DNA from: Leptospira sp. WS58.C1
GTDB taxonomy: Bacteria; Spirochaetota; Leptospiria; Leptospirales; Leptospiraceae
Assembly: GCF_040833995.1 (NCBI RefSeq)
Contig: NZ_CP162137.1
Span: forward strand, 2,404,501 to 2,468,500
Reading direction: 5' to 3'
Length of the DNA: 64,000 nucleotides
Shown here: positions 33,074 to 45,060 of the stretch, one piece after another
Layout: each line of letters begins with the position of its first letter
How positions within the stretch are numbered: the first letter of the stretch is position 1
Made by a program: the position numbers and the translations under genes
Notes under the pieces: model-generated
What the model was told of the DNA's origin: nothing
Databases searched by the model: none
The model's input: only the letters and a program-made list of their open reading frames with translations

Positions 33074-36000
33074 CTACTCCAGCTTCCGTTTTACTACTGT
33101 GACAGTATAAGCTTCGATCGTATCGCCGACTTTGAAGTCGTTGTAGTTCTCCAACTGGATACCACATTCGAAATTGTTCACCACTTCGTTTACTTCGTCT
33201 TTGAATCTTCGAAGAGACTTGAGTTTTCCGTCGAATACTTGAACTCCGTCGCTGATCACACGGATACCGGAAGCTTTCGTGATCTTTCCGGAAGTAACCA
33301 TACAACCCGCGATATTTCCGATCTTGGAAACCTTGAAAACTTCTCTGATCTCTGCGGTTCCGATAACTTCTTCGATCCTTTCCGGTTCGAGAAGTCCTTC
33401 CATCGCCATCTTGATCTCGTCCACAACTTGGTAGATGATGCTGTAATACTTGATCTGAACGCCTTCTTTTTCGGCGAGTGCGATCGTTTTCGGATTCGCA
33501 CGAACATGGAATCCTATGATGATCGCATTGGATGCAGATGCAAGCATCACATCCATATCGACGATAGCTCCCGCACCGGACTGAATTACGTTCAGTTTTA
33601 CATCCGAAGTGGAAAGTTTTTCCAGAGCTTCCTTGATCGCTTCCGCGGAACCGCGAACGTCCGCTTTGATGATAACTTTCAGTTCTTTTAATGCACCCTG
33701 TTTGATGAACTCGTTCATGTTTTCCAGTGTGACTTTGGAACCTGTAGCTCCTGCGTTTCCGATCCTTTCGAATTCGATACGGTGTTGAGAGATATTTCTC
33801 GCTTCTTTCTCGTCTTCTACGGAGTCGAAAGGTGCTCCCGCATCGGGCACTCCGTCAAGTCCGGTTACCTGCACTGGGAAAGCAGGTCCTGCTTCCTTGA
33901 TCAGATGACCGTAATCGTCATACATCGCGCGAACCCTACCGGAGAATACCCCGGCTACGAATGGATCTCCCACTCTCAGTGTTCCGTTTTGGATCAGAAC
34001 TGTCGCAACCGCTCCGCGGCCCGGATCCAGTTTTGCTTCAACGATTGTACCTTTAGCTCTACGTTTAGGGTTAGCTTTCAGATCCAGAACTTCCGCTTGT
34101 AGAAGCACTGACTCTAAAAGTTTATCGATCCCGATATTTTCCTTCGCGGAGATCTTACAATACATCGTATCCCCGCCCCATTCTTCCGATTGGAGTCCGT
34201 GGTTTGCCAGTTCCTGCATGATCTTGTCCGGATTTGCAGTAGGTAGATCCACTTTATTGATCGCAACTATGATAGGGACTTTTGCATCTTTTGCATGAGA
34301 TAATGCTTCCAAAGTTTGGGGCATTACTCCGTCATCCGCAGCAACTACCAGGATTACTATATCCGTAACCTTAGCTCCCCTTGCTCTCATAGAAGTAAAC
34401 GCTTCGTGACCAGGAGTATCCAAGAAGGTGATTTCCCCTCTGGAAGTTTTTACCTGGTAAGCGCCGATATGTTGTGTAATTCCACCCGACTCGGTATCGA
34501 TGACCGAAGACTTACGGATGGTATCCAATAGTTTGGTCTTACCATGGTCAACGTGACCCATGATGGTAACGACCGGAGGTCTATGGATATAATCTTCCGG
34601 GCTGTCTTTTTCTTCGTCGATTAGGGTTTCTTCATATAGAGAAACTACTTTTACCTTACAACCGTATTCGTCTGCGAGAATAGAAGCCGTTTCGGCATCG
34701 ATGATATTATTGATGGTCACCATCATACCCATTTTCATGAGTTTTCCGATAACATCTCCCGGCTTAAGATTCATTTTCTTAGCCAGTTCTCCTACTTGGA
34801 CATTCTCCAAAAGAGTTATCTCTTTCGGTACGGATACGCCGGTAGGTCCGCTTACTTTAGGTTTTCTGAATGTTTGTCGGAAGAATTTAGAATTTTCAGA
34901 ACCGTCCTGTCCATCCGGTCTTCCGCCTTTATCTTTATCATTACGTTTTTTGCCTGAAGGAACTCCTCTTCCTCCCTCAACAGGTCCTAAACCTGGAGGT
35001 GGGGCTCCTGCACCAGGACCGCCTCTAAATCCGCCACCCTGGCCGCCTGGACCACCACGGAATCCACCACCTTGGCCTCCACGATAACCACCACCGCTTT
35101 GACCACCCTGGCCCCCGCGATAACCACCACCGCCTTGACCACCTTGGCCTCCACGATAACCGCCACCGCCTTGACCACCTTGGTATCCGCTACCTTGGCC
35201 GCCTTGGCCTCCACGATAACCACCACCGCCTTGACCACCCTGGCCCCCGCGATAACCGCCGCCGCCTTGACCACCTTGGTATCCACTACCTTGGCCGCCC
35301 TGGCCTCCACGATAACCGCCGCCGCCTTGACCACCTTGGTATCCGCTACCTTGGCCGCCCTGGCCTCCACGATAACCGCCGCCGCCTTGACCACCTTGGT
35401 ATCCACTACCTTGGCCGCCTTGGCCTCCACGATAACCGCCGCCGCCTTGACCACCTTGGTATCCACTACCTTGGCCGCCTTGGCCTCCACGATAACCACC
35501 ACCGCCTTCGCGATTCTGACCACCTTGATAACCGCCACCCTGGCCGCCACGATATCCACCGCCGCCGCCTTCTCGGTTTTGGTATCCACCACCTTCGCGA
35601 TTCTGGCCACCTTGGTAACCACCACCCTGGCCGCCGCGATATCCACCGCCGCCGCCTTCTCGGTTTTGGTATCCGCCACCTTCGGGGCGATTGCCTCGAT
35701 AATTACCGCTCGATTCTCCAGACTCTCTGTTCTGATTGGAATAAGTCGGTCTTTGGTTCGGACGAGATACTATAATATTATTGTCTTCTCTTTGAAAAGG
35801 AGTTCTACCTTCTCCTAATATATGTTCCGGAGGAGCAGATCTTGGAACCGGAGGTTCTTGTCGAGTGCTTGGTTCAGGAAAGAGAGGTTCTTTTTTAGGA
35901 GGATTAGGATTAGATTTCGGGGCACTTGGACCGGAAGAAGCCGCAGCGGCCGGTTTACCCGAAGCCGGTTCGATGGGAGCTTCTTTCTTTGCAGAGGCAG

Positions 36001-36112
36001 AAGGTGTCTTCTCATCCGGCTTCTTCTTGATAACCAGCTTCTTCTTCTTACTTGCGTCGGTAGAAGCAGTACCCTGGAGCTTTTCCTTGATTGATTTATT
36101 CTTTTCTTCCAT
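33074..36112 (-). CDS. infB: Translation initiation factor IF-2 with long glycine/arginine-rich repeat arm
   Basis: GTPase that places initiator tRNA on the ribosome. The C-terminal two-thirds is standard: IF2_N-like [21 protein letters not shown]1 [12 protein letters not shown] (~519), G3 DTPGHEA, G4 NKVDLP, then domains II-IV. The N-terminal ~500 residues are unusual: a Lys/Pro/Ala segment (1-100), then about 225 residues (~145-370) of GGYRGGQGG and GSGYQGGQ repeats built from a 60-bp DNA tandem repeat. The RGG/RGQ-rich character suggests RNA binding or a disordered ribosome-contact arm. ATG has a CAGGAC ribosome-binding site. Confidence 0.97.
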   Translation of the reverse strand: MEEKNKSIKEKLQGTASTDASKKKKLVIKKKPDEKTPSASAKKEAPIEPASGKPAAAASSGPSAPKSNPNPPKKEPLFPEPSTRQEPPVPRSAPPEHILGEGRTPFQREDNNIIVSRPNQRPTYSNQNRESGESSGNYRGNRPEGGGYQNREGGGGGYRGGQGGGYQGGQNREGGGYQNREGGGGGYRGGQGGGYQGGQNREGGGGYRGGQGGQGSGYQGGQGGGGYRGGQGGQGSGYQGGQGGGGYRGGQGGQGSGYQGGQGGGGYRGGQGGQGSGYQGGQGGGGYRGGQGGQGGGGYRGGQGGQGSGYQGGQGGGGYRGGQGGQGGGGYRGGQGGQSGGGYRGGQGGGFRGGPGGQGGGFRGGPGAGAPPPGLGPVEGGRGVPSGKKRNDKDKGGRPDGQDGSENSKFFRQTFRKPKVSGPTGVSVPKEITLLENVQVGELAKKMNLKPGDVIGKLMKMGMMVTINNIIDAETASILADEYGCKVKVVSLYEETLIDEEKDSPEDYIHRPPVVTIMGHVDHGKTKLLDTIRKSSVIDTESGGITQHIGAYQVKTSRGEITFLDTPGHEAFTSMRARGAKVTDIVILVVAADDGVMPQTLEALSHAKDAKVPIIVAINKVDLPTANPDKIMQELANHGLQSEEWGGDTMYCKISAKENIGIDKLLESVLLQAEVLDLKANPKRRAKGTIVEAKLDPGRGAVATVLIQNGTLRVGDPFVAGVFSGRVRAMYDDYGHLIKEAGPAFPVQVTGLDGVPDAGAPFDSVEDEKEARNISQHRIEFERIGNAGATGSKVTLENMNEFIKQGALKELKVIIKADVRGSAEAIKEALEKLSTSDVKLNVIQSGAGAIVDMDVMLASASNAIIIGFHVRANPKTIALAEKEGVQIKYYSIIYQVVDEIKMAMEGLLEPERIEEVIGTAEIREVFKVSKIGNIAGCMVTSGKITKASGIRVISDGVQVFDGKLKSLRRFKDEVNEVVNNFECGIQLENYNDFKVGDTIEAYTVTVVKRKLE
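35041..35680 (-). repeat. 60-bp tandem repeat array inside infB
   Basis: Successive 60-base blocks starting at 35281, 35341, 35401 and 35461 are almost identical column for column; degenerate units extend from about 35041 to 35680. Each full unit encodes twenty residues of the [20 protein letters not shown] type. Mismatches are mostly synonymous third-position changes (GCC/GCT, CCG/CCA), consistent with duplication under protein-level selection and a variable copy number. Confidence 0.9.
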
Positions 36113-36181
36113 ATAATGTCCTGGTCAAGTACGGGATGTACTGAAAACGGGTCTTAAAGCCCTACCCTCAAATTGAGGAGA

Positions 36182-37552
<1,371 letters not shown>

Positions 37553-37554
37553 AA

Positions 37555-38043
<489 letters not shown>

Positions 38044-38187
38044 GCCGGCCTTACAGAGAGTCTCTGAACCGCTTCGTTTTGCCTCAAAAAAGAGGAAAAT
38101 ACAACCTACAAAAGTTCGGATCATCCGAATTTTTCAGGCTTCCCATACAAATTCAATGGGTGGTTCCCGATACCAATTCAAAATATT

Positions 38188-38213
38188 TTTACCTTACCCT
38201 AGTGTAAAGTAAA
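38188..38213. promoter_or_regulatory. 26-bp imperfect palindrome between rimP and the divergent lipoprotein gene
   Basis: The stretch from TTTACCTTACCC to GTGTAAAGTAAA reads nearly the same on both strands (mismatches at a few positions). It lies in the divergent intergenic region and could be an operator or a two-way transcription element. No consensus regulator is recognised. Confidence 0.35.
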
Positions 38214-38295
38214 AAATAACCTCACTTCCGAGCCATCCTCTTGTTACGAGCGAAATTGCTTGTTTTCTTATACTAAAAAGAAGGATGGTAACGAA

Positions 38296-39495
38296 ATGTC
38301 CCGGGCAAACCGAAAAAAGGCTCGGGTTTTTATAAGAACCATGCAAAATTCCTCCACTTCCAAGATCGGGACCTCATCTGTCCGCAAATACCTTTCCTTT
38401 TTCTTATGTTCTATCTTAGTGATAGGGGCTTGTTCCAAATTCCGAGTGGATGATTACAATCCATATCTATATGGAAGAGTTAAATTAGGAAAAGATCTAA
38501 AAGAATTACAAGTGAGTATAGTCAATCGGGTTCCGACGAACGTTCCGAACCAAGTAGCTGTCGCTTCCGGAGTAATTTACGTTCCGGACTTCGAACAATC
38601 TTTGATCAAAGCATTCAACTCCGACGGTGATCTCAAGTTTGTGATCGGTAATTCCAAAGAAAAACAGGACAAGGTCAAAAATTTCAATGTCAAATTAGGA
38701 AGGATCGGATTAGTTACCGTTTCCGACAACGATGATATTTATGTTCAGTCCAGAGTTTCCAAAGAAGATGCAAAGTCGGACAAAGTAGCTGAGAATATTT
38801 ACGCTAAAAAATCCGGAGAATTCCGCACGGACGCGGAAGAAGCCATTCCTTCCGTGATATTAAAAATAAACGATTCCGGAAAACTTTCTCAAACGATCTA
38901 TGCGGACGGTACGGGAGGTTCTATTCCTTTCGGATATGTGGAAAGAATGGAAGCCGGAAATAACGATCTATTATTCGTATTTCATAGACACAACGGAGCG
39001 ATGAGGCTTAGCGTTTTTGACGAGTTAGGAAAATTAAAACAAAAGGTAGAAGGTATCGATTTCAAAGATTCTCTAAATCAAGGAGAGGCTTACACTTGGT
39101 ATGTGGATTCATTCTTTTCGCATCCTGATGGAGAATATATACTCGGTTCCTTTAGTTTTTACGAAACCAAATCCGGAAGATTCAAAAATCGAAAGATCCT
39201 AAAATACGAACTTAAAGACAAGAGGATCATTCCGATAAAAGAGATCCAAGATCCGTCCGAAACGTTATACTGGGTCCTAAACAACGATAATTTTTTTATC
39301 TGGGAAACGGAAGTGGAAGAAGGAAATTCCATCCGGCTCCAAGTGCATGACGAGGACGGGAACCATGTGAATAATATCCGCCTAAACTATCCTCCTCCTC
39401 GCGGACTTTGGAGAGAAACTTGGATGGATACGAACGATGAAATCTATTCCATGAAGATCAGATCCGGTTATTTAGAGATCCATAAATGGAAATAA
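38296..39495 (+). CDS. Probable lipoprotein with beta-propeller-like repeats
   Basis: About 399 residues from the ATG at 38296, which has an AAGGA ribosome-binding site 10 nt upstream; an ATG at 38341 would give a shorter, more usual lipoprotein signal. The hydrophobic stretch FFLCSILVIGACSKF ends in a lipobox-like IGAC. The body has repeated strand patterns typical of six-bladed propellers (VASGVIYVPDFEQSLIKAFN; VTVSDNDDIYVQSR; YADGTGGSIPFGYVERM; DTNDEIYSMKIRSG). Ligand or partner unknown. It is followed by the NAD(P)H-hydrate enzyme with 1 nt between them. Confidence 0.7.
   Translation: MSRANRKKARVFIRTMQNSSTSKIGTSSVRKYLSFFLCSILVIGACSKFRVDDYNPYLYGRVKLGKDLKELQVSIVNRVPTNVPNQVAVASGVIYVPDFEQSLIKAFNSDGDLKFVIGNSKEKQDKVKNFNVKLGRIGLVTVSDNDDIYVQSRVSKEDAKSDKVAENIYAKKSGEFRTDAEEAIPSVILKINDSGKLSQTIYADGTGGSIPFGYVERMEAGNNDLLFVFHRHNGAMRLSVFDELGKLKQKVEGIDFKDSLNQGEAYTWYVDSFFSHPDGEYILGSFSFYETKSGRFKNRKILKYELKDKRIIPIKEIQDPSETLYWVLNNDNFFIWETEVEEGNSIRLQVHDEDGNHVNNIRLNYPPPRGLWRETWMDTNDEIYSMKIRSGYLEIHKWK
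38300..38332 (+). terminator. Terminator-like hairpin near the 5' end of the lipoprotein gene
   Basis: CCCGGGC (38300-38306) can pair with GCTCGGG (38320-38326) through seven pairs including one G-U, followed by TTTTTAT. It lies between the two possible start codons (38296 and 38341). It may be an attenuator in the leader if the later start is correct, or a coincidence of coding sequence if the earlier one is. Confidence 0.35.
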
Positions 39496-39496
39496 A

Positions 39497-40957
39497 ATGA
39501 ACGGATATCCTAATTTCCAGGTATTATTTAACGAAGAAGAAGCAAAAATCCTAGATGAGCAAACCATCCGAGATAGAAACATTTCGGGGACTTTACTCAT
39601 GGGATTTGCCGCACTTTCCATCTTCCAAACCTGGGAAAAAGTTTTTAGATCCGCAAAGAAGATCATTGTATTTTGCGGATCCGGAAATAACGGAGGAGAT
39701 GGATACGCCTTAGCCCAATTTTTAAAGGCAGAAGACCTCGAAGTCGAGATTTATTCAAAAGAGGGCAATTTCTCCGAAGAAACAAAATATTATAAAAATC
39801 TAACAGAAGAACTGAAAATCCGAAATTTCCCTTTAAAAAAATTTAAAGCGGATCTCGTAAATCCCGGAGAAGTATTAGTGGACTCCCTTTTAGGAACCGG
39901 ATTTAAGGGCCCATTATCCGGAGAAATTTCTACCACAATTATCGAGATCCACTCTGCCAAAGAAAGATTAAAAGATTCTTTATTAATCGTAAGCGTAGAT
40001 GCGGTTTCCGGCTATTCTCCGGATGAAAAAATCCCATTTGCCGCGGATATTTTAGCGGAAATCGGATCACCTAAACTCAAAAACGTATTCTATCCTTTAT
40101 CGAAAGAAAAAAAATCGTTTCATCCCATCGGGTTCTTGCGACAAGAATCCCTTACTTCCAAATATCTTTTACCGAGAGCGAAGAGAGAAGAGTTAGTATC
40201 TAAACTTTCCAGAGAAAAAGATTCCCATAAATATAAAAACGGCTCGGCAGTATTTGTAGGCGGATCCGAAGGAATGTCCGGAGCAATCCTATCCTCTGCG
40301 CTTGCATTCCAGGAATTGGGAGGCGGGATTTCCCAAATACTCACTCCGTCCGCGAATACTCTTACAAAAGTCCTAAAAAAAGATCCCTCCTTTATGGTCT
40401 CCCAATTGGAAACTTCTAAAAAATCTTCGGATTATCCGTTTGTCCAAAAAGCAAGTGTAGTATGTGCCGGGCCAGGGCTTGCCCCCGCCGATCTTCCTTC
40501 ATTCTCTTTTTCTAAAGAAACAACCCTGGTGTTTGATGCAGGCGCATTCAAGTATTTGGATGAAAAATATTTAGGTCCTAACACAATACTCACTCCTCAC
40601 TTAGGTGAATGGTCTTATATCATTGGAAAAAAATACCAAAGCCAATATTCGGCATTGGAAGATGCAAAAGTTTGGGCAAAGGAAAAAAGAACCTACCTAC
40701 TTTTGAAAGGATCGGTTTCTATTCTTTTCACTCCCGAAGGAGACTCTTACTTCTGGGAATTCCAAGAACCCAAACTGGCAGTTATGGGAACAGGAGATCT
40801 TCTTGTTGGAATTCTAACATTCTTCTTATCCAGAGGCGAAGATATAATAGAATCGGTCAGGTTATCTCAAAGCTTACTACTTTACTGCGCAGAATTGTGC
40901 AAAGGGTATCCTACTGCAGGTAGGATACGTAAGAAAATCCGAACGTTGATCGATTAA
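39497..40957 (+). CDS. nnr: Bifunctional NAD(P)H-hydrate epimerase / dehydratase
   Basis: Repairs damaged NAD(P)H hydrates. The N-terminal YjeF_N epimerase domain includes FCGSGNNGGDGYALAQFL and DSLLGTGFKGPLSGE; the C-terminal ribokinase-like ADP-dependent dehydratase has GSAVFVGGSEGMSGAI, TILTPHLGEWS and GTGDLLVGILTFFLSRG with the catalytic Asp. The fused 486-residue length is standard. It follows the lipoprotein gene by one base and overlaps the TonB receptor tail to tail by 4 nt. Confidence 0.94.
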   Translation: MNGYPNFQVLFNEEEAKILDEQTIRDRNISGTLLMGFAALSIFQTWEKVFRSAKKIIVFCGSGNNGGDGYALAQFLKAEDLEVEIYSKEGNFSEETKYYKNLTEELKIRNFPLKKFKADLVNPGEVLVDSLLGTGFKGPLSGEISTTIIEIHSAKERLKDSLLIVSVDAVSGYSPDEKIPFAADILAEIGSPKLKNVFYPLSKEKKSFHPIGFLRQESLTSKYLLPRAKREELVSKLSREKDSHKYKNGSAVFVGGSEGMSGAILSSALAFQELGGGISQILTPSANTLTKVLKKDPSFMVSQLETSKKSSDYPFVQKASVVCAGPGLAPADLPSFSFSKETTLVFDAGAFKYLDEKYLGPNTILTPHLGEWSYIIGKKYQSQYSALEDAKVWAKEKRTYLLLKGSVSILFTPEGDSYFWEFQEPKLAVMGTGDLLVGILTFFLSRGEDIIESVRLSQSLLLYCAELCKGYPTAGRIRKKIRTLID

Positions 40958-43677
40958 AACTTGGCCTGCATTCCCACACTGATCAAAGGAAGATAATAAA
41001 CGTTCCCGCTTCCCGTTTTGGAATTGATATAATTGGAGTTATAGATCGGTTCCGGGTTTGTCGGCTGAACCATATTTCCAGTTAACGGATTTTGTAGGGA
41101 GTATGTGGAATAAGGATATAAATTATTGAAGTTCTGACTGATCTGATTTCTGTTTCCGAAGAAGTTTATGAATTCGATATAAACGTTCATATAACCCCAT
41201 TGATAATTATAAAAGCGGTCCAAACGTATATCCAATTGGTGAAAGTCGGGCCATCTTGCGGAATTATAATCCTTGGAATACGTAGGCAGATACAGATTAA
41301 TCCCTGTGGAACTTCCCGCGGAAGCGTTTTCGGAACCTACGATGGGAGTGATAGGTACGTTGGTAAGGTACATGTATTTTCCGCCGATCTGCCAATCATC
41401 CAAAAACTTCCAACCTCCCACGAAACTTAACATATGAGTACGGTCGTAATCGTAATATTCCTCCTTATCATTATCGTATAAAATTTCGTAATTTCCATCG
41501 TCATAAAAATTGATATAGTTCCCTTCATAATTCGTCTGGTAAATAAGGGTCCTCATACTATTGTCGATCGTTCTTTGCCTTTGCTCGTCGTCCGTTAATC
41601 TGGCCTGATGATTATTCCGTTTCGAGATCGAATTCGTATAGGAAAGCCAACCGAATATCCTTTTTATACCGTTATGATTCTTTTTAAGGAATATCTCAAT
41701 ACCTCTGGAATATCCGTCTCTTAGATTCGAATAATTCAAGTTAGTTACTATATAAGGATTTTCCACCACGTAAGTCGGATCGTTCACGATATCTCGGATC
41801 TGATTGTTGGGTGTATAGGGATTTTGGATATTGGAATCGGGAGTCACCAAGTTGGAATAAGTATTATGGAAACCTTCTATCTTTATCAGATAATCGGTCC
41901 CGATACTTTGCTCGATGCCTACGGAAGAATGGACAGAATATTCCATTTTTAAGTTAGGATTTCCCGATTTGGAGGAATATTGTTCTATTCTAGTCGGTGC
42001 GTTATAATGTTCTCCCGATCCTGCAAGAAGTTTCGTTCCGGTTTTAACAAATTCGTATTCGATCCTAGCTCTGATGGAATCTTTTTTTTCACCGGATTTA
42101 TCATAGTAGTCGTTGCGATAACCCGGTAAAAAACGAAAACCTCCCAGCCTAAATTCTAATTCCGCAAATTGCGCAATCTCCTTGGTATGGATACGGTCAC
42201 CCTCGAATAAGGCCCTGAATTGACGGTTGGAATCGAGCAAGTCGTTGAAAATTTCCAGGAATTGAGAATTATTCGTTTCGATATCCTGTCCGTTAAGCTT
42301 GATATTTGTTTCACGATACTGGGCACCAAAACGAAAATATAGATAATTTTCCAGGATCCGGATCTTGTTGTTGTTTTCCGCAAAAGTAAGATTTTGCCTC
42401 GTAACGTTCCCAAAACCGAATATCCTCTCACCGCTCAGGGGATTATCGTATTTCATTTCATAATTTTCTTTAAAAGAATTATTTGAAATAGAGAAAGAAC
42501 TCTCGATCCCGGAACCATTGTTAAAAACGTATCTAAGTCCGCTCGTTCCGAAACTTCTATCGATCCCTACCGGCGGACGGCTTAGGGCGTTTCCCAGATC
42601 GAACTCATTTTCCATCGTTTTCGAATATTTCTGCAGGTCCTTTGCTCCGAAGAACATTGCTGTGATCGTATGATTTTCTCCGGGTTTCCAATTAAATTTA
42701 GTCTGAAAGTCCTCGTAATCAGCATACTTTGCGTCTTGAGGGATCCCGTCCGGATAAAACTGCATGAGAGTATAATTCGGATAAGACTTTCTTGCGGAAA
42801 CTATCGCAAATGCGTTTTCGGAAAGTTTATGCTGATGATAAACGTCCGACAAGAATGTATTCACATTTATAATAGAATGATTTTTTTTAACTTCATCCGG
42901 AGTCCTTATATCGATGATCCCTCCCGTCGCGAATCCGTATTGGACAGGAAAGGCCCCCGAATATACGTTGATCGATCTTATGATATTATTGTTTAATACG
43001 GACGATTGGTCCCCTAAGTGGTACGGATAAGACATCGGGAACCCATCCAAATAATATCCGTTCTGCAGAGTTCCCCCTCCCCGAATTACCAGGAAACCTC
43101 TATCGCTATTGGAATATGGACTGGAACCTGCAAGATTACCTAAATTGGTTAGATTGGAAAAACTGGAGGAAGTCAAACCGACCGGAGGTACTGCAGAGAT
43201 CCCGGGTAAAGTTTGTAACGCTTTTAACGAATCGTTTTGTGCTCCTGGAAGTCGTATAATCTCTTCTTGCTGTAGTGAATATCTGGATAAGGACTCGGAT
43301 TCTTTTTTAGCAACAATATGGATACCGGAAGGAGTCTCCGGCTTGATCGTAAGTATGATTTTTTGCCGATCGGAAGTTACGATGATCTCCTTACTTATGA
43401 TCCTGTCCGAAGAAACGATTCTCAATTCGTAAGATCCGAACGATTGGACCCCAATAATCGCTTTTCCGAAAGGGTCCGTACTATAGGACCTACCGGTCTC
43501 CTTCAATAAGAACCTAAGGTTCGAAATCGGAGATTTGTCCCTTTCGGAGAGAAAGAACACTTCGACCGTAACTTTGTTTTCCGAAAACAATGGAGTTTGG
43601 ACCAGAAAAAGTAAGACACCCAGAAGAAATTTTCTTTTAACTATGTTGTTTTTCTCTAGGAATTTTTTTACGAACAT
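40954..43677 (-). CDS. TonB-dependent outer-membrane receptor with carboxypeptidase-regulatory-like N-domain
   Basis: About 907 residues from the ATG at 43677, which has a GAGGGAG ribosome-binding site; an in-frame ATG at 43806 lacks support. A signal peptide (KFLLGVLLFLVQTPLFSE) precedes a CarboxypepD_reg-like domain (VTVEVFFLSERDKSPISNLRF), then a plug with GAQNDSLKALQTLPGI and GGGTLQNGYYLDGFPM, and a long beta-barrel rich in Tyr/Asn ending in aromatic-x-Phe (SVGMQAKF), typical of barrel-assembly recognition. The substrate is unknown. No TonB/ExbBD is adjacent. The divergent gene encodes a Cys-rich lipoprotein. Confidence 0.9.
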   Translation of the reverse strand: MFVKKFLEKNNIVKRKFLLGVLLFLVQTPLFSENKVTVEVFFLSERDKSPISNLRFLLKETGRSYSTDPFGKAIIGVQSFGSYELRIVSSDRIISKEIIVTSDRQKIILTIKPETPSGIHIVAKKESESLSRYSLQQEEIIRLPGAQNDSLKALQTLPGISAVPPVGLTSSSFSNLTNLGNLAGSSPYSNSDRGFLVIRGGGTLQNGYYLDGFPMSYPYHLGDQSSVLNNNIIRSINVYSGAFPVQYGFATGGIIDIRTPDEVKKNHSIINVNTFLSDVYHQHKLSENAFAIVSARKSYPNYTLMQFYPDGIPQDAKYADYEDFQTKFNWKPGENHTITAMFFGAKDLQKYSKTMENEFDLGNALSRPPVGIDRSFGTSGLRYVFNNGSGIESSFSISNNSFKENYEMKYDNPLSGERIFGFGNVTRQNLTFAENNNKIRILENYLYFRFGAQYRETNIKLNGQDIETNNSQFLEIFNDLLDSNRQFRALFEGDRIHTKEIAQFAELEFRLGGFRFLPGYRNDYYDKSGEKKDSIRARIEYEFVKTGTKLLAGSGEHYNAPTRIEQYSSKSGNPNLKMEYSVHSSVGIEQSIGTDYLIKIEGFHNTYSNLVTPDSNIQNPYTPNNQIRDIVNDPTYVVENPYIVTNLNYSNLRDGYSRGIEIFLKKNHNGIKRIFGWLSYTNSISKRNNHQARLTDDEQRQRTIDNSMRTLIYQTNYEGNYINFYDDGNYEILYDNDKEEYYDYDRTHMLSFVGGWKFLDDWQIGGKYMYLTNVPITPIVGSENASAGSSTGINLYLPTYSKDYNSARWPDFHQLDIRLDRFYNYQWGYMNVYIEFINFFGNRNQISQNFNNLYPYSTYSLQNPLTGNMVQPTNPEPIYNSNYINSKTGSGNVYYLPLISVGMQAKF

Positions 43678-43992
43678 TCTCCCTCTTTTTAGATCCATCG
43701 ATAAGATTCGTAAATATGAAAAATCCAACGAAATCCCAGATATTAAGATAAATCTCCCGATTTCTTTTAGAAATTCAATCTTCCACAAGTTTCCCAAAAA
43801 TTTCAAAAGCCGACCTTAAATAGTAAGAGAAAGTCCGGAAAAAGGGGACATACTCAATAAAAGTAAAATGGAGAAGTTTTCCCGAAACAAAGTACATTTT
43901 TCGTAGTCGATTTTAACTCAATTGTATCACTCAGAATAATCCTCTAAGCCCACTTATACTAAGAAAAGAACTGCCACATTTCATTACTCGTA

Positions 43993-44020
43993 TTGTGACC
44001 GCACATGAAAGAAATATACC
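43993..44020 (+). promoter_or_regulatory. Candidate promoter for the Cys-containing lipoprotein gene
   Basis: TTGTGA (43993-43998) and TATACC (44015-44020) with a 16-base spacer, about 100 bases before the ATG. It is the best match I found in the 43678-44117 gap, which otherwise holds A/T-rich sequence with no gene or repeat that I recognise. Weak evidence. Confidence 0.3.
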
Positions 44021-44117
44021 ACATAACAATAGTTATATGAAACTTGAATAAAGATTTCCTCTTTATAACGAACGCTATAAGATTCGAGGCGAATCGACAA
44101 AAAGCCAGGAGAAAATT

Positions 44118-45059
44118 ATGGGCTCGATGAAAAGAATATCACTAGCTCTTCTTCTTTTCTTCTTTGCATGCCAGGGAAGTAAAAAGAACGATATCAACGG
44201 TTTTCTGGGGATTGTGATCGCGCAAGCGTTAAGCAATCATTGCGCGCAAGCCACGTATAGGAGCGAGGTGAATAGATATGAAGTTACTCTCACCGGAGTT
44301 CCGAATGCGGGCTGCAATCAAGCGAACCTAGAAGGAAACACTCATACGGAATATGCCGCTAAAGAAAGAGCGGACTACGTAAGAGCCAAGGCGATCACGG
44401 ATGCAATAGGATCAGGAACCGGGGAAGCATGCGAAAGAACATCCGCGTTATTCGCAACTTGGATACAAGCCATCGACGATCAGAATTGGAATGCTCTACC
44501 TGATGTGAATTCGCCCGACGAGTTCGCAGCAAGAATGACAAACACTAGATTCTATCCGGTCACAAGTTTCCTTACGGAAAGCCAAACATTTCTGACCAAC
44601 GGTTTGGGTGCAGGTGATCCGTCTGTAGGAGATGCTTGGGTGGTTTTACATGCACCGTTAGGCTTCGGAGGTCCGGTAAAAGCGACGGCGTATAGCCAAA
44701 CACAAGTGGATGCTTCAACGGTGGCTGATCTGGGCCTGTACCAAAACGGAGATCTGACCGCTCATCTATTAGCGATCGGCAATGCTTTTAGTCCGCTCGT
44801 AGGAGGCGGAGTGGAAAATCCATGCGTCCAAGCGGTCCATGCTTTGATCCAACAAAAATATGCAGGAGCATTCGCGGCAGTCAGAAGAAATTCCGAAACA
44901 GGAAACTTGTTCACCGTTAGTGCCGCTTACCAAGATCCAAACGTTTTTGATACAAGCTTAAGTCTGAATCCTTTTATGTATCTTAGCTATTGTGAATATG
45001 GTACGGATGCGGAAGCGACTCATTTATGCGCTACCTTAAACGATAGATTCGCTGAATAA
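44118..45059 (+). CDS. Cysteine-containing lipoprotein, function unknown
   Basis: A 313-residue protein with a lipoprotein signal (MKRISLALLLFFFACQGS; lipobox FFAC). A strong AGGAG ribosome-binding site precedes the ATG. After the lipidated Cys there are six further cysteines (SNHC, NAGC, GEAC, ENPC, SYC, HLC), enough for three disulfides. The middle is rich in small and polar residues (GLGAGDPSVGDAWVVLHAPL). I do not recognise a family. It is divergent from the TonB-dependent receptor, which hints at a shared surface process, but no functional link is shown. Confidence 0.7.
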   Translation: MGSMKRISLALLLFFFACQGSKKNDINGFLGIVIAQALSNHCAQATYRSEVNRYEVTLTGVPNAGCNQANLEGNTHTEYAAKERADYVRAKAITDAIGSGTGEACERTSALFATWIQAIDDQNWNALPDVNSPDEFAARMTNTRFYPVTSFLTESQTFLTNGLGAGDPSVGDAWVVLHAPLGFGGPVKATAYSQTQVDASTVADLGLYQNGDLTAHLLAIGNAFSPLVGGGVENPCVQAVHALIQQKYAGAFAAVRRNSETGNLFTVSAAYQDPNVFDTSLSLNPFMYLSYCEYGTDAEATHLCATLNDRFAE

Positions 45060-45060
45060 G

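Noticed and set aside
34987..35818. Long Thr/Ala- and Val/Ala-rich open frames on both strands over the infB repeat
   Set aside because: They are by-products of the 60-bp tandem repeat: with a period divisible by three all frames stay open. The IF-2 frame has family homology on both sides.
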